Part shown: one piece after another, positions 1-11,002 of the stretch
How positions within the stretch are numbered: the stretch's first letter is position 1
Layout of the letters: each line of letters opens with the position of its first letter
Source of the DNA: Planococcus beigongshangi
GTDB taxonomy: Bacteria; Bacillota; Bacilli; Bacillales_A; Planococcaceae
DNA: 64,000 nucleotides
Direction of reading: 5' to 3'
NCBI RefSeq assembly: GCF_016820495.1
Contig: NZ_JADHDU010000001.1
Location: forward strand, 186,257 to 250,256
Made by a program: the position numbers and the translations under genes
The notes under the pieces: generated by a model
Seen by the model: the letters and a program-made list of their open reading frames with translations, nothing else
Databases searched by the model: none
Told to the model about the DNA's origin: nothing

Positions 1-1
1 G

Positions 2-2098
2 GCATACGCAGTTTATCTGTTCATCTATCTGCTGAAATCACGCTATGATTACATCAAGCTTGGTAAGAAAGTGGAATTCGAAGATAATTTCAACGAACGT
101 ATCCGCAAAGTCATGGTCAACGTTTTTGGCCAGAAAAAATTAATGAAGGATAAGAAAAGTGGGACCATCCACGTCATGTTCTTCTATGGCTTCCTGCTTG
201 TTCAAGCCAGTGCCATCGACTTTATCATCAAAGGCTTGGCACCAGGTTCTCATTTACCGCTTGGACCGCTCTATCCGGCATTTACATTTTTCCAGGAAAT
301 TGTTACTTTAACAATCCTGGTTGCCGTAATATGGGCGTTCTACAGACGTTATATTGAAAAGCTGGTACGTCTGAAACGAGGCTGGAAATCAGGTCTTGTA
401 TTGATTTTCATCGGCGGCCTGATGGTTACCGTTCTTGTAGGTAATGGCGCCGGCATGGTCTGGCAGGGCCACGAAGCAGCTTGGACAGAGCCGGTTGCAT
501 CTGTATTCGCAATGGTCTTCGGTGCAGCTTCGACGACAGTTGCCGCAACGATCTTCTATGTTATGTGGTGGGCACATCTATTGTTCCTGTTGACATTCCT
601 TGTTTATGTACCACAATCTAAACACGCTCACCTGATCTTCGGACCGGTCAACACCTGGTTCCACCGGGTTGACCATGTCGGCCGCTTGAAGCCGATCAAT
701 TTTGAAGAGATGGAAGAAGCGGATGATGACGACCCGGACGCCATGCCTTCATTCGGTGTCGGCAAAATCACGGACTTTACACAAGCGCAGATGATCGACT
801 TCTATGCTTGTGTGGAATGTGGACGATGCACGAATATGTGTCCGGCAACTGGCACAGGGAAAATGCTGTCGCCAATGGATCTGATCACGAAACTTCGCGA
901 TAACCTGACAAATACAGGTGCCGTAATGACCCAGAAAAAACCGTGGGTGCCGGCAATGGCATTCAGCAACACACAAGGGAATCAGCTCGCGATGGCTGCC
1001 GGCGCTGAAGGCGTTACAATCGATGACCTTTACAGCCCGAGCCTGATCGGCGATGTAATCACAGAAGAAGAAATCTGGGCATGCACGACTTGCCGTAACT
1101 GTGAAGACCAATGTCCGGTTATGAACGAGCACGTCGACAAAATCATCGACCTTCGCCGTTACCTTGTAATGACGGAAGGAAAAATGGATAAGGATGCTCA
1201 ACGCGCGATGACCAACATCGAGAAGCAGGGGAATCCTTGGGGTCTTAACCGTAAAGACAAAGAAAACTGGAGAGATGCACGTGAAGACGTTCATATCCCG
1301 ACTGTCAAAGAAATGAACAAAGCCGGCGAAGAATTCGAATTCCTGTTCTGGGTCGGTTCAATGGGCTCATTCGACAGCCGCTCTCAAAAAATCGCTTTGT
1401 CATTTGCTCGCCTGATGAACGAAGCGGGAGTGAAATTCGCAATTCTCGGCAATAAAGAAAAGAACTCCGGTGATACACCGCGTCGTCTCGGAAACGAATT
1501 CCTGTTCCAGGAACTGGCGACAGCGAACATCAAAGAGTTTGAAAAAGCGGAGATCAAGAAAATCGTTACAATCGATCCGCATGCATACAATATCTTCAAA
1601 AACGAATATCCGGATTTCGGCTTCCAGGCTGAAGTCTATCACCACACTGAAATGCTGTTCGAATTATTGCAGCAAGGCAAGCTGAAACCGAAATACGCAG
1701 TCAATGAAAAGATTACTTTCCATGATTCCTGCTACCTCGGCCGCTACAACGATGTCTACGACGCACCGCGTGAGATCCTGAAATCGATCGAAGGCGTTGA
1801 ACTCGTTGAGATGGTCCGCAACCGCCAGGACGGCATGTGCTGTGGCGCAGGCGGCGGATTGATGTGGATGGAAGAAGATGCCGGTCACCGCGTCAACGTT
1901 GCGCGTACCGAACAGGCACTTGAAGTCAATCCGACGATGATTTCTTCCGGCTGTCCGTACTGCCTGACAATGCTGTCAGACGGAACGAAAGCGAAAGAAG
2001 TTGAAGAAACAGTAGGCACATACGATGTTGCTGAACTTCTGGAAATGTCGATCTTCGGCAATGAAACACCGATGCCGGAAGAGACGATTGTTCAGTAA
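2..2098 (+). CDS. fadF: Membrane FeS reductase for acyl-CoA dehydrogenases (FadF/YwjF type), 5' end cut by window
   Basis: The reading frame is open from base 2, so the true start lies upstream; the GTG at 71 is internal. The N-terminal part has several hydrophobic segments with a NarI-like look. Next come two 4Fe-4S motifs (CVECGRCTNMCP at about 808-844 and CTTCRNCEDQCP at about 1083-1118), then a cysteine-rich CCG-type domain with HDSCYLG, MCCGAGGG and SGCPYC. In this family the protein is thought to pass electrons from acyl-CoA dehydrogenases and ETF to menaquinone at the membrane. The first CCG half has lost its cysteines. A terminator follows, so it is transcribed apart from the thiolase operon. 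The family call is firm; the exact electron partner is inferred. Confidence 0.88.
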   Translation, partial: AYAVYLFIYLLKSRYDYIKLGKKVEFEDNFNERIRKVMVNVFGQKKLMKDKKSGTIHVMFFYGFLLVQASAIDFIIKGLAPGSHLPLGPLYPAFTFFQEIVTLTILVAVIWAFYRRYIEKLVRLKRGWKSGLVLIFIGGLMVTVLVGNGAGMVWQGHEAAWTEPVASVFAMVFGAASTTVAATIFYVMWWAHLLFLLTFLVYVPQSKHAHLIFGPVNTWFHRVDHVGRLKPINFEEMEEADDDDPDAMPSFGVGKITDFTQAQMIDFYACVECGRCTNMCPATGTGKMLSPMDLITKLRDNLTNTGAVMTQKKPWVPAMAFSNTQGNQLAMAAGAEGVTIDDLYSPSLIGDVITEEEIWACTTCRNCEDQCPVMNEHVDKIIDLRRYLVMTEGKMDKDAQRAMTNIEKQGNPWGLNRKDKENWRDAREDVHIPTVKEMNKAGEEFEFLFWVGSMGSFDSRSQKIALSFARLMNEAGVKFAILGNKEKNSGDTPRRLGNEFLFQELATANIKEFEKAEIKKIVTIDPHAYNIFKNEYPDFGFQAEVYHHTEMLFELLQQGKLKPKYAVNEKITFHDSCYLGRYNDVYDAPREILKSIEGVELVEMVRNRQDGMCCGAGGGLMWMEEDAGHRVNVARTEQALEVNPTMISSGCPYCLTMLSDGTKAKEVEETVGTYDVAELLEMSIFGNETPMPEETIVQ

Positions 2099-2152
2099 GA
2101 TTCAATAAATATTGCCAAAACTTGCGGAATTCTATAAGATGAAAGATAAGAA

Positions 2153-2178
2153 GAGGGAGTGTAAAAGCTCCCTTTTTT
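2153..2178 (+). terminator. Intrinsic terminator after fadF
   Basis: GGGAG pairs with CTCCC across a short loop and is followed directly by six T. It lies 55 bases after the fadF stop. Confidence 0.75.
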
Positions 2179-2337
2179 CACGAGAACTTGTCGAGCGAGC
2201 GTTCGGTCACCCAAAAATCCGGACGTCATCAGGCGATTTGATTTGTGACGAAGCTAGTGAGGCGAAGCCGAGGCAAGTATTGCCTGTCACTAATTATAGA
2301 AGCGGGGAACCCTTTGAAGCTAGTAAGGCATTGGAAT

Positions 2338-2460
2338 TTTATCAGCGGTTTTTTAGAGTTTATCAGCGGTTTTCAGAGGTTTATCAGCGATTTTTTGGCG
2401 TTTATCAGCGATTTTTTAGAGTTTATCAGCGATTCTGGTATTTATCGTCGATTCCAGGAA
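2338..2460 (+). repeat. Six tandem ~21-bp repeats upstream of the thiolase operon
   Basis: Four exact-length 21-bp units begin TTTATCAGCGRTTTT (2338, 2359, 2380, 2401). A 19-base unit (2422) and a diverged 20-base unit (2441) follow. The T-rich segments recur about every two helical turns. Because 21 is a multiple of three, one frame reads a repeating VYQRF peptide, which is a by-product and not evidence of a gene. Apart from this array, the terminator and the cre site, 2179-2527 shows only a short hairpin near 2252-2292. Confidence 0.85.
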
Positions 2461-2492
2461 ATAAGCCACATCCAATATTTTTTCATTCCATT

Positions 2493-2506
2493 TGAAAACG
2501 TTTACA
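2493..2506. promoter_or_regulatory. Catabolite-responsive element (cre), CcpA operator
   Basis: TGAAAACGTTTACA fits the consensus TGWAANCGNTNWCA at every position. It lies 21 bases before the thiolase start codon, so CcpA bound here would block the promoter or elongation. The B. subtilis mmg operon is also under CcpA, which agrees with glucose repression of this acyl-CoA operon. Confidence 0.85.
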
Positions 2507-2527
2507 ACGATAGGGAGGAAAATAATC

Positions 2528-3721
2528 ATGGCAAAAACAGTTATCATTGATGGCGCACGTACAGCATTCGGAAAATTCGGTGGTGGGCTGAGTTCAGTTA
2601 CAGCAAGCGACCTCGGGGCAGCAGCGATCAAAGAAGCGATGAACCGCGCAGGCATCCAGCCGGAAGATGTACAGGAAGTCATCATGGGCAACGTGCTCCA
2701 GGCGGGCCAGGGACAGATTCCCTCAAGACAGGCTGCATATAAAGCGGGCATTCCATATAACGTTAAATCGGAAACCATCAATAAAGTCTGTGCTTCGGGT
2801 CTCCGTTCAGTGACGATGGCCGATCAGATCATTCGCCTCGGAGACGAGGAAGTGATCGTCGCAGGCGGCATGGAATCCATGTCGAATGCACCTTACTACT
2901 TGCCGAAAGCCCGTTGGGGTCTCCGCATGGGTGATGCGCAAATGATCGATGGCATGGTTCATGACGGATTATCGTGTTCATTCCATCCCGATAAAGTCCA
3001 TATGGGCACTTATGGAAACTCGACGGCCGAAGAGCATGGCCTGACGCGTGAAATGCAGGATGACTGGTCTGTCCGTTCACATGAACGGGCATTGAAATCG
3101 GCTGGCATTTTCGCTGAAGAAATCACGCCGGTCGAAGTGAAACAGCGTAAAGGGGATCCGCTTCAAGTAAAACTGGACGAAGCACCGCGCAAAGGCACGA
3201 CTGCTGAAGCGCTGGCGAAATTGAAGCCGGCATTCGGCAAAGACGGCACGATTACAGCCGGCAACGCACCGGGCATCAATGACGGAGCGGCGGCGCTCGT
3301 ATTGATGAGCGAAGAACGTGCGCAAAAAGACGGCAAAACGCCGCTTGCTTATGTGCTGGCACATACAGAAGTCGCAGTGGAGCCGCATCGTTTCCCGGAA
3401 ACGCCGGGTCTTGTCATCAATGAATTGTTGAAGAAAACAGGCAAATCATTGGAGGATATCGACCTTTTTGAAATCAACGAAGCATTCGCGGCAGTTGCAC
3501 TGGCGAGTTCGAAAATCGCAGGACTGGATGCAGAAAAAGTTAATGTCAACGGCGGCTCTGTCGCACTTGGCCACCCGATCGGCGCAAGCGGCACACGCAT
3601 CATCCTGACGCTGGCATATGAGTTGAGACGCCGCGGAGGCGGCATCGGAATCGCTGCCATCTGTTCAGGCGGCGGACAAGGTGATGCAATTATGATTGAA
3701 GTTCCCAAGGAGGCAAAATAA
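2528..3721 (+). CDS. mmgA: Acetyl-CoA acetyltransferase (thiolase)
   Basis: A thiolase of 397 residues that joins two acetyl-CoA to acetoacetyl-CoA or cleaves 3-ketoacyl-CoA, the last step of short-chain beta-oxidation. The nucleophile Cys88 sits in INKVCASGL; His349 (GHPIG) and Cys379 (CSGGGQG) complete the active site. The ATG at 2528 is chosen because AGGGAGG lies 9 bases upstream and the protein then starts [12 protein letters not shown] as in the family; an ATG 12 codons earlier overlaps the cre site. It is the first gene of an operon running to icmF, and the next gene starts 2 bases after its stop. Confidence 0.95.
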   Translation: MAKTVIIDGARTAFGKFGGGLSSVTASDLGAAAIKEAMNRAGIQPEDVQEVIMGNVLQAGQGQIPSRQAAYKAGIPYNVKSETINKVCASGLRSVTMADQIIRLGDEEVIVAGGMESMSNAPYYLPKARWGLRMGDAQMIDGMVHDGLSCSFHPDKVHMGTYGNSTAEEHGLTREMQDDWSVRSHERALKSAGIFAEEITPVEVKQRKGDPLQVKLDEAPRKGTTAEALAKLKPAFGKDGTITAGNAPGINDGAAALVLMSEERAQKDGKTPLAYVLAHTEVAVEPHRFPETPGLVINELLKKTGKSLEDIDLFEINEAFAAVALASSKIAGLDAEKVNVNGGSVALGHPIGASGTRIILTLAYELRRRGGGIGIAAICSGGGQGDAIMIEVPKEAK

Positions 3722-3723
3722 GC

Positions 3724-4575
3724 ATGGCAATTCAGAACATGATGGTGATTGGCGCCGGACAAATGGGTTCCGGCATCGCGCAGGTTTGCGCACAGGCAGG
3801 ATTTAATGTGAAATTGAACGATATGAAACAGGAAGCATATGACCGCGGGATTGAAGGCATCACGAAAAACCTTTCCCGCAACGTTGAAAAAGAGCGCATG
3901 ACCGAAGAAGAGAAAATGGCGGTTCTTGGCCGCATCACCCCTTCGCTTGATTTAAAAGACGCACATGATGTCGACATCGTCATCGAAGCCGCTGTTGAGA
4001 ATATGGAAATCAAACACAGCATTTTCAAGACGCTTGACGAAGTGGCGCCGAAGCACGCGATTCTTGCGACGAACACATCTTCACTTCCGATTACGGAAAT
4101 CGCAGCTGTGACGAACCGTCCGGAACAGGTGATCGGCATGCATTTCATGAACCCGGTGCCGGTGATGAAATTGGTTGAAATCATTCGCGGCCTTGCGACA
4201 ACGGATGAAGTTTATAAAACAATAGAAGAAATGACATTGAAACTATCGAAGACGCCGGTGGAATGCAACGACTTTCCTGGATTTGTTTCGAACCGAATCC
4301 TGATGCCGATGATCAATGAAGCGGTGTTCACGCTTCAGGAAGGCGTCGCGACGAAAGAAGCGATCGACAGCATCATGAAAATGGGCATGAACCATCCGAT
4401 GGGACCGCTTGAACTGGCTGATTTTATTGGCCTGGATACGTGCCTGTACATCATGGAAGTGCTTCATGAAGGCTTCGGCGACAGCAAATACCGCCCAAGC
4501 CCATTGCTGCGTCAATATGTGAAAGCCGGATGGCTTGGCAAGAAAACTGGCCGCGGATTCTACGAATACAATTAA
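3724..4575 (+). CDS. mmgB: 3-hydroxybutyryl-CoA dehydrogenase
   Basis: NAD-dependent oxidation of 3-hydroxybutyryl-CoA to acetoacetyl-CoA, cytoplasmic, 283 residues as usual for the short single-function form. The N-terminal Rossmann motif is GAGQMGSG (residues 10-17). The motif [13 protein letters not shown] carries the catalytic His, and [16 protein letters not shown] sequence ([15 protein letters not shown]) precedes the C-terminal dimer domain. It lies between thiolase and acyl-CoA dehydrogenase in one operon. No enoyl-CoA hydratase is encoded in the cluster, so that step must come from elsewhere. Confidence 0.94.
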   Translation: MAIQNMMVIGAGQMGSGIAQVCAQAGFNVKLNDMKQEAYDRGIEGITKNLSRNVEKERMTEEEKMAVLGRITPSLDLKDAHDVDIVIEAAVENMEIKHSIFKTLDEVAPKHAILATNTSSLPITEIAAVTNRPEQVIGMHFMNPVPVMKLVEIIRGLATTDEVYKTIEEMTLKLSKTPVECNDFPGFVSNRILMPMINEAVFTLQEGVATKEAIDSIMKMGMNHPMGPLELADFIGLDTCLYIMEVLHEGFGDSKYRPSPLLRQYVKAGWLGKKTGRGFYEYN

Positions 4576-4593
4576 TCGAGGGGGGAACCCGCA

Positions 4594-5730
4594 ATGGATT
4601 TACATTTTACAGACGAACAAATTATGATGCGCAATATGGTGCGTGATTTTGCAAAGGAAGAAATCGCCCCTTTCATTGAAAAGATGGAAGAAGGCGAATT
4701 CCCGAGGGAAATCGTAAAGAAAATGGCGGGACTGGGCCTCATGGGCATCACAGCTCCTGAAAAATACGGCGGATCGGAAATGGATTTCACTTCCTATATC
4801 ACGGCCATCCACGAATTATCGAAAGTGAGCGGCGTGGTGGGAGTCATCCTTTCGGTGCATACCTCCGTCGGCACGAATCCAATCCTGCATTTCGGAACCG
4901 AAGAACAGATTGCGAAATACGTGCCGAAACTTGCGAGCGGTGAATACCTCGGCGCATTCTGCCTGACTGAACCAGGCGCCGGATCCGATGCCGGCAGCCT
5001 GAAGACGAAAGCGGTTCTTGACGGTGATGAATACGTGCTGAACGGTTCTAAAGTGTTCATCACGAACGGCGGTGAGGCGGATACTTACATCGTCTTCGCT
5101 TCGACGAAACCGGAAGCCGGATCTCGCGGCATCTCCGCATTCATCGTCGAAAAAGATTACCCGGGCCTGATCATCGGCAAAGATGAGAAGAAGATGGGTC
5201 TTCACGGTTCCCGTACAGTGCAATTGACGTTCGACAATATGCGGGTGCCGGCTGAAAACCTGTTGGGCACGGAAAACAAAGGCTTTTCCATCGCGATGGC
5301 AAATTTGAACGTCGGTCGCATCGGCATCGCTGCCCAGGCGCTTGGCATTGCGGAAGCGGCATATGAGTACGCGGTTGCCTACGCCAAAGAGCGTGAGCAA
5401 TTCGGCAAGCCGATTGCCCAGCAGCAGGGCGTCGCGTTCAAACTTGCGGACATGGCAACTCAGGTCGAAGCGGCGAAATTGCTCGTCTACAATGCAGCCA
5501 GCCTTTATTCCGAAGGCAAGGATTGCAATAAAGAAGCGTCGATGGCGAAACTATATGCATCGAAAGCCGCCATGGATATCGCGATTGAAGCGGTCCAGGT
5601 ATACGGAGGCTATGGCTATACAGAAGATTATCCGGTGGAGCGACTGTTCCGCGACGCCAAAGTGACGGAAATCTATGAAGGCACGAGTGAAATCCAACGT
5701 ATCGTCATCAGCAAACAACTACTAAAATAG
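4594..5730 (+). CDS. mmgC: Acyl-CoA dehydrogenase
   Basis: FAD enzyme of 378 residues that desaturates acyl-CoA at C2-C3 and passes electrons to ETF. The signatures [19 protein letters not shown] and the C-terminal [20 protein letters not shown] are clear. The catalytic base is Glu362 in [10 protein letters not shown], the position used by short-chain dehydrogenases. GAGGGGGG-like ribosome binding sequence precedes the ATG. Short-chain preference is inferred from the MmgC likeness and the operon. Confidence 0.93.
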   Translation: MDLHFTDEQIMMRNMVRDFAKEEIAPFIEKMEEGEFPREIVKKMAGLGLMGITAPEKYGGSEMDFTSYITAIHELSKVSGVVGVILSVHTSVGTNPILHFGTEEQIAKYVPKLASGEYLGAFCLTEPGAGSDAGSLKTKAVLDGDEYVLNGSKVFITNGGEADTYIVFASTKPEAGSRGISAFIVEKDYPGLIIGKDEKKMGLHGSRTVQLTFDNMRVPAENLLGTENKGFSIAMANLNVGRIGIAAQALGIAEAAYEYAVAYAKEREQFGKPIAQQQGVAFKLADMATQVEAAKLLVYNAASLYSEGKDCNKEASMAKLYASKAAMDIAIEAVQVYGGYGYTEDYPVERLFRDAKVTEIYEGTSEIQRIVISKQLLK

Positions 5731-5746
5731 CAGGGGGAAATTGACA

Positions 5747-6886
5747 ATGAATTTCAAATTAAGCGAAGAACATGAAATGATCCGTAAAATGGTGCGCGAC
5801 TTTGCAGTGAACGAAGTGGCGCCGACTGCAGAAGAACGTGACGAAGAAGAACGTTTTGACCGTGAAATTTTCGATAAGATGGCGGAACTGGGCCTTACGG
5901 GTATTCCGTGGCCGGAAGAGTACGGCGGAATCGGTTCCGATTACCTGGCATACTGCATCGCGGTTGAAGAATTGTCACGCGTCTGTGCTTCAACTGGCGT
6001 AACACTTTCTGCGCATACGTCGCTTGCGGGCTGGCCGGTATATACATTCGGGACAGAGGAGCAGAAACAGAAATACCTTCGTCCGATGGCGGAAGGCACG
6101 AAAATCGGTGCTTACGGTTTGACTGAACCGGCTTCAGGTTCTGACGCTGGCGGCATGAAAACTTCCGCTAAGGAAGACGGCGACCACTACATCCTGAACG
6201 GTTCGAAAATCTTCATCACAAACGGCGGCATCGCAGATATCTATATCGTTTTCGCAGTGACTGATCCGACTTCAAAACATAAAGGGACGACTGCGTTTAT
6301 CGTAGAAAGCGGTTTCGAAGGTTTCTCGGTCGGCAAAAAAGAGCGCAAACTCGGCATTCGCTCAAGCCCTACAACTGAAATCATTTTCGATAACTGCCGC
6401 GTACCGAAAGAAAACATGCTCGGCGAACTTGGCCAAGGGTTTAAAATCGCGATGCAGACACTTGACGGCGGACGTAACGGAATCGCTGCACAGGCAGTCG
6501 GAATCGCTCAGGGCGCAATGGACGCTGCCGTCGGTTACGCGAAAGAGCGTGAGCAATTCGGCAAGCCGATCGCTGCAAACCAGGGGATTTCCTTCAAACT
6601 TGCGGATATGGCGACTTCGATCGAAGCTTCACGCCTGCTGACTTACCAGGCGGCATGGCTTGAGTCGAATAAATACTCATACAGCAAAGAATCGGCGATG
6701 GCGAAATTGATGGCCGGCGACACAGCGATGAAAGTTACTGTAGAAGCAGTCCAGGTATTCGGTGGTTACGGCTATACGAAAGACTATCCGGTTGAACGCT
6801 TCATGCGCGATGCGAAAATCACGCAAATCTATGAAGGCACACAGGAAATCCAGCGTCTGGTCATTTCCCGTATGGTCACTAAATAA
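5747..6886 (+). CDS. acdA: Acyl-CoA dehydrogenase AcdA
   Basis: Second acyl-CoA dehydrogenase, 379 residues, clearly related to its neighbour and with Glu363 in [10 protein letters not shown] as the base. The ATG at 5747 is preferred to a TTG at 5741 because AGGGGG (5732-5737) is then 9 bases away instead of 3. In B. subtilis acdA also lies beside the FeS reductase ywjF and before rpoE, so this part of the order is ancestral. Two adjacent paralogues suggest split substrate ranges, for example butyryl- and branched-chain acyl-CoA. This is inference. Confidence 0.92.
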   Translation: MNFKLSEEHEMIRKMVRDFAVNEVAPTAEERDEEERFDREIFDKMAELGLTGIPWPEEYGGIGSDYLAYCIAVEELSRVCASTGVTLSAHTSLAGWPVYTFGTEEQKQKYLRPMAEGTKIGAYGLTEPASGSDAGGMKTSAKEDGDHYILNGSKIFITNGGIADIYIVFAVTDPTSKHKGTTAFIVESGFEGFSVGKKERKLGIRSSPTTEIIFDNCRVPKENMLGELGQGFKIAMQTLDGGRNGIAAQAVGIAQGAMDAAVGYAKEREQFGKPIAANQGISFKLADMATSIEASRLLTYQAAWLESNKYSYSKESAMAKLMAGDTAMKVTVEAVQVFGGYGYTKDYPVERFMRDAKITQIYEGTQEIQRLVISRMVTK

Positions 6887-6900
6887 TCGGAGGCAGGCCA

Positions 6901-7545
6901 ATGAATGAAAAGCGTGCAATACAGTCTTCCGTTAAAGATGAAAGCCTGATCGAAAAGCGCCGGGCGCAGATGATCCGCGGTGCTGTCACGCTTTTCAAGG
7001 AAAAGGGCTTTCACCGGACAACGACACGGGAAATCGCCAAAGCCGCCGGTTTCAGCATCGGCACTTTATATGAATACATCCGGACAAAAGAAGACGTTCT
7101 TTATCTCGTTTGTGATTCGATCTACGACGAAGTGCATTCACGCCTAGGTGCGGTCGATCTGAAAAATGGTTCAGTCGAGGTGCTTGTAACGGCGCTTGAA
7201 CATTATTACGGTTTGATCGACGAAATGCAGGATGAATTCGTGGTCATGTATCAGGAGTCGAAATCATTGCCGAAGGATGCGCTGGAATATGTGCTGAAAA
7301 AGGAAATCGAAATGGTTTCCCTTTTCGAGCGCCTGTTGACGGAATGCGCCGAGCGCGGCCAATTGAATCTGACACCGAAAGAAATCGTATTGGCGTCTCA
7401 TCATTTATTCGTTCAGGGCCAGATGTGGGCATTCCGCCGGTGGGCCCTGCGCGATTTCACCATAGAAGAATTCATCAGTATGCAAACGAAATTCCTTATG
7501 CAGGGGATGGCAGGGGAAAAAACCACGATAACAGGGGGCTATTAA
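6901..7545 (+). CDS. TetR/AcrR-family regulator of acyl-CoA genes
   Basis: A one-domain regulator of 214 residues. The N-terminal helix-turn-helix is TTTREIAKAAGFSIGTLYEYI (about residues 41-60 after a charged leader), followed by a helical ligand-binding domain. Position inside the acyl-CoA operon, 14 bases after acdA and 3 bases before icmF, points to control by an acyl-CoA, as for FadR of B. subtilis. I saw no clear FadR-type palindrome before the operon, so the operator is unknown. Confidence 0.87.
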   Translation: MNEKRAIQSSVKDESLIEKRRAQMIRGAVTLFKEKGFHRTTTREIAKAAGFSIGTLYEYIRTKEDVLYLVCDSIYDEVHSRLGAVDLKNGSVEVLVTALEHYYGLIDEMQDEFVVMYQESKSLPKDALEYVLKKEIEMVSLFERLLTECAERGQLNLTPKEIVLASHHLFVQGQMWAFRRWALRDFTIEEFISMQTKFLMQGMAGEKTTITGGY

Positions 7546-7548
7546 TAA

Positions 7549-10500
7549 ATGGCTACAATCCAGGAAACAAAAGCGTATCAGCTGAAAAATCACATCCGTT
7601 TCGTGACGGCTTCGAGTCTTTTCGATGGCCATGACGCATCGATCAACATCATGCGCCGCATTCTGCAGGCAAGTGGAGTGGAAGTGATCCATCTCGGACA
7701 TAACCGTTCGGTGGAAGAAGTCGTCAATGCCGCAATCCAGGAAGACGTGCAGGGAATCGCAATTTCCTCTTATCAAGGGGGCCATGTCGAATACTTCAAA
7801 TATATGTATGATCTGCTGCAGGAAAAAGGCGCCGGCCATATCCGCATCTACGGCGGCGGCGGTGGTGTAATCCTGCCGCGTGAAATACAGGAACTTGAAG
7901 AATACGGCATCGCCGGCATCTTCTCTCCGGAAGACGGGCGTAAAAAGGGCCTTCAGGGCATGATCATGGAGATCGTCGAGGAATGTGATTTTTCAACGAT
8001 TAAACCAGATCAGCCAATCGAAGGGTTAGCAGCGGACAACCCGGTGGCACTTGCAAATTTCATCACGGTTGCCGAAGAAGCGCATACGCGTGAAGTCGAT
8101 ACGGACGAATTGCTGGAAGCGGTTCGGGCCCGTTCGAAACACACCCCGGTTCTAGGCATCACTGGAACAGGCGGCGCCGGGAAAAGTTCGCTGACGGATG
8201 AATTGATCCGCCGTTTCCTCTCTGAACTGCCGGATAAGAAAATTGCGATCCTGTCGATTGACCCGACAAAACAAAAAACAGGTGGCGCCCTTCTCGGTGA
8301 CCGTATCCGCATGAACGCCATTTTCAACAACCGTGTTTTCATGAGAAGCCTTGCGACACGGGGTTCGCGCTCAGAGCTTTCAGGCGCGATCGGTGACGTT
8401 TTGGATGTCGTGAAAGCGGCAGGGTTCGATCTGATCATTGTTGAAACAAGCGGCATCGGACAAGGGGATGCGGAAATCGCCAACTTCTCCGACGTATCGA
8501 TGTACGTCATGACAAGTGAATTCGGTGCACCTTCACAACTTGAAAAAATCGACATGATCGATTATGCCGATTTGATTGTCATCAATAAATTCGAGCGCAA
8601 AGGTTCTGAGGACGCGCTTCGCCAAGTCCAGAAACAATTCCAGCGCAGCCATCTGTTATGGGATAAAGATTTGGATTCGATGCCGGTATTCGGTACGATC
8701 GCGAGCCAGTTCAACGATAAAGGAACGAACTCGTTATTCGCAGCTTTGGTTGCTGTCGTCAATGAAAAATGCGGCACAGACTGGACAACGGATTACGAGC
8801 AGTTCGTCAAAACACAAAAAGAGAATTTGATCATCCCGAACGAGCGCCGTTATTACCTCCGGGAATTGACGGATACCGTTCGCGGCTATCATGCGAAGGC
8901 GAATGAGCAGGCAGCCTTCGCGCGCCGTCTCTTCCAATTGGAAGGTGCGATCGATGAAGTGAAGAAAAACGCACCGGATGATGCATTGGTGAAATCACTC
9001 GAATCATTGGCCGAAGGCGTTAAAGCCGAGCTGACCAACGAATCAAAACGCATCCTTGAAAACTGGGATGCACTGAAAGAAGCCTATACAGGCGATGAAT
9101 TTGTGACAACGGTGCGTGACAAGGAAATCCGTACGATTTTACGCACGGAAAGCTTATCAGGCTTGAAGATTCCGCGTGTCGCTCTTCCGAAATTCGTGGA
9201 TTATGGTGAAATCCTGAGCTGGGTTTACGCTGAAAACGTACCGGGTTCATTCCCTTATACGGCTGGGGTGTTCCCGTTCAAACGTGCAGGTGAAGACCCG
9301 AAACGCCAGTTTGCAGGCGAAGGGACACCGGAACGTACAAACAGAAGATTCCATTATCTGTCAAAAGACGATGACGCGAAACGTCTGTCGACGGCATTTG
9401 ATTCTGTAACGCTTTACGGCGAAGATCCAGACCACCGTCCGGATATCTACGGCAAAGTCGGCGAATCAGGGGTGTCCATCTGTACACTTGACGATATGAA
9501 GAAATTATATGACGGCTTTGACCTTTGTGCGCCGTCGACATCCGTGTCGATGACGATCAACGGCCCGGCCCCGATCATCCTGGCGATGTTCATGAACACG
9601 GCAATCGACCAGCAGGTCAAGGTGAATGAAGAGAAATTCGGCCGTCCGTTAACGATGGAGGAATTTACAGAAGTCCGTGAAAAGACGCTGCAAGTGGTGC
9701 GCGGAACGGTTCAGGCCGATATCCTGAAAGAAGATCAAGGTCAGAACACATGCATCTTCTCGACTGAATTTGCGCTTCGGATGATGGGCGATATCCAGCA
9801 GTACTTCATCGACCATAAAGTGCGCAATTATTATTCGGTGTCGATTTCCGGTTACCATATTGCGGAAGCTGGAGCGAACCCGATTTCACAGCTTGCGTTC
9901 ACATTATCGAATGGTTTCACGTACGTGGAGTATTATTTGAGCCGCGGCATGAATATCGATGACTTTGCACCGAACCTGTCGTTCTTCTTCTCGAACGGCC
10001 TGGATCCGGAATATACGGTGATCGGCCGTGTGGCTAGACGCATCTGGGCAATCGTCATGCGCGACAAATACGGTGCCAATGAACGCAGCCAGAAACTGAA
10101 ATACCATGTTCAGACTTCAGGTCGCAGCCTTCATGCGCAGGAAATCGATTTCAATGATATCCGCACGACGCTGCAGGCATTGATGGCATTGCAGGATAAC
10201 ACGAACTCGCTTCACACCAACGCTTACGATGAAGCCATCACGACTCCGACGGAAGAATCCGTTCGCCGCGCAATGGCGATCCAGATGATCATCACGAAAG
10301 AGCATGGCTTGTCGAAAAACGAAAACCCGCTGCAAGGCGCATTCATTGTCGAGGAACTGACGCAGCTGGTGGAAGAAGCGGTAATGCAGGAATTCGACCG
10401 CATCAACGACCGCGGCGGCGTTCTTGGCGCGATGGAAACGCAATATCAGCGCGGTAAGATCCAGGAAGAATCGATGCATTACGAAATGCTGAAACATACA

Positions 10501-10800
10501 GGCGAATTGCCGATCATCGGAGTCAACACTTACTTGAACCCGAATCCGCAATCGGATGAAGACATCAACTCGATGGAAATCGCCCGTGCCACAAAAGAAG
10601 AAAAAGAGACGCAAATTGCGAATCTGCGTGCTTTCCAGGAGCGCAACGATTCGGCTGAAGCACTTGAACGCTTGAAGCAGGTCGCTAAAACCGGCGGCAA
10701 CATCTTCGAAGAATTGATGGAAACTGTCAAAGTGGCGAGTCTCGGCCAGATTACGACTGCCTTATACGAAGTCGGCGGGCAATATCGCCGGAATATGTAA
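7549..10800 (+). CDS. icmF: Fused isobutyryl-CoA mutase IcmF
   Basis: A cobalamin enzyme of 1083 residues with three parts. The B12-binding domain (about 15-145) has FDGHDASI with the axial His28. A MeaB-like G-protein chaperone has Walker [10 protein letters not shown] near residues 206-214. The large C-terminal acyl-CoA mutase domain follows, with [16 protein letters not shown]. It interconverts isobutyryl-CoA and n-butyryl-CoA, so valine-derived isobutyryl units can enter the butyryl-CoA route encoded upstream. The length matches known IcmF proteins and all three parts are intact. It is the last gene of the operon. Confidence 0.95.
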   Translation: MATIQETKAYQLKNHIRFVTASSLFDGHDASINIMRRILQASGVEVIHLGHNRSVEEVVNAAIQEDVQGIAISSYQGGHVEYFKYMYDLLQEKGAGHIRIYGGGGGVILPREIQELEEYGIAGIFSPEDGRKKGLQGMIMEIVEECDFSTIKPDQPIEGLAADNPVALANFITVAEEAHTREVDTDELLEAVRARSKHTPVLGITGTGGAGKSSLTDELIRRFLSELPDKKIAILSIDPTKQKTGGALLGDRIRMNAIFNNRVFMRSLATRGSRSELSGAIGDVLDVVKAAGFDLIIVETSGIGQGDAEIANFSDVSMYVMTSEFGAPSQLEKIDMIDYADLIVINKFERKGSEDALRQVQKQFQRSHLLWDKDLDSMPVFGTIASQFNDKGTNSLFAALVAVVNEKCGTDWTTDYEQFVKTQKENLIIPNERRYYLRELTDTVRGYHAKANEQAAFARRLFQLEGAIDEVKKNAPDDALVKSLESLAEGVKAELTNESKRILENWDALKEAYTGDEFVTTVRDKEIRTILRTESLSGLKIPRVALPKFVDYGEILSWVYAENVPGSFPYTAGVFPFKRAGEDPKRQFAGEGTPERTNRRFHYLSKDDDAKRLSTAFDSVTLYGEDPDHRPDIYGKVGESGVSICTLDDMKKLYDGFDLCAPSTSVSMTINGPAPIILAMFMNTAIDQQVKVNEEKFGRPLTMEEFTEVREKTLQVVRGTVQADILKEDQGQNTCIFSTEFALRMMGDIQQYFIDHKVRNYYSVSISGYHIAEAGANPISQLAFTLSNGFTYVEYYLSRGMNIDDFAPNLSFFFSNGLDPEYTVIGRVARRIWAIVMRDKYGANERSQKLKYHVQTSGRSLHAQEIDFNDIRTTLQALMALQDNTNSLHTNAYDEAITTPTEESVRRAMAIQMIITKEHGLSKNENPLQGAFIVEELTQLVEEAVMQEFDRINDRGGVLGAMETQYQRGKIQEESMHYEMLKHTGELPIIGVNTYLNPNPQSDEDINSMEIARATKEEKETQIANLRAFQERNDSAEALERLKQVAKTGGNIFEELMETVKVASLGQITTALYEVGGQYRRNM

Positions 10801-10814
10801 GAGAGTGGAGTGGA

Positions 10815-10848
10815 AACCCGTTTGCATCCAGGTGCAGGCGGGTTTTTC
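10815..10848 (+). terminator. Terminator after icmF
   Basis: AACCCG pairs with CGGGTT, with an inner TGCA/TGCA pairing, followed by TTTTT. It lies 15 bases after the icmF stop. Between it and 10930 I see nothing. Confidence 0.85.
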
Positions 10849-10931
10849 ATATGTCGAAATGGTGGGAATCGGGTGTTCGGGGTTTTAGTTCCTGCATTTT
10901 CTCAGGCACCCTTTCCGTATCCGCAAAGTGA

Positions 10932-10961
10932 TTCGATATATTCAGGAAACTTCGTTATAAT
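10932..10961 (+). promoter_or_regulatory. Sigma-A-type promoter for the small membrane gene and rpoE
   Basis: TTCGAT, 18 bases, then a perfect TATAAT. The -35 box is weak. It lies about 40 bases before the 53-codon gene. Confidence 0.45.
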
Positions 10962-11002
10962 AGAAGGAACTAGTCAGCAGGACATAAAGGATGTTTTAAA
11001 TC

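Noticed and set aside
2112..2495. Open frame of 127 codons after fadF
   Set aside because: It crosses a terminator and consists largely of the 21-bp repeat, has no ribosome site, and a second frame through the repeats is equally open.
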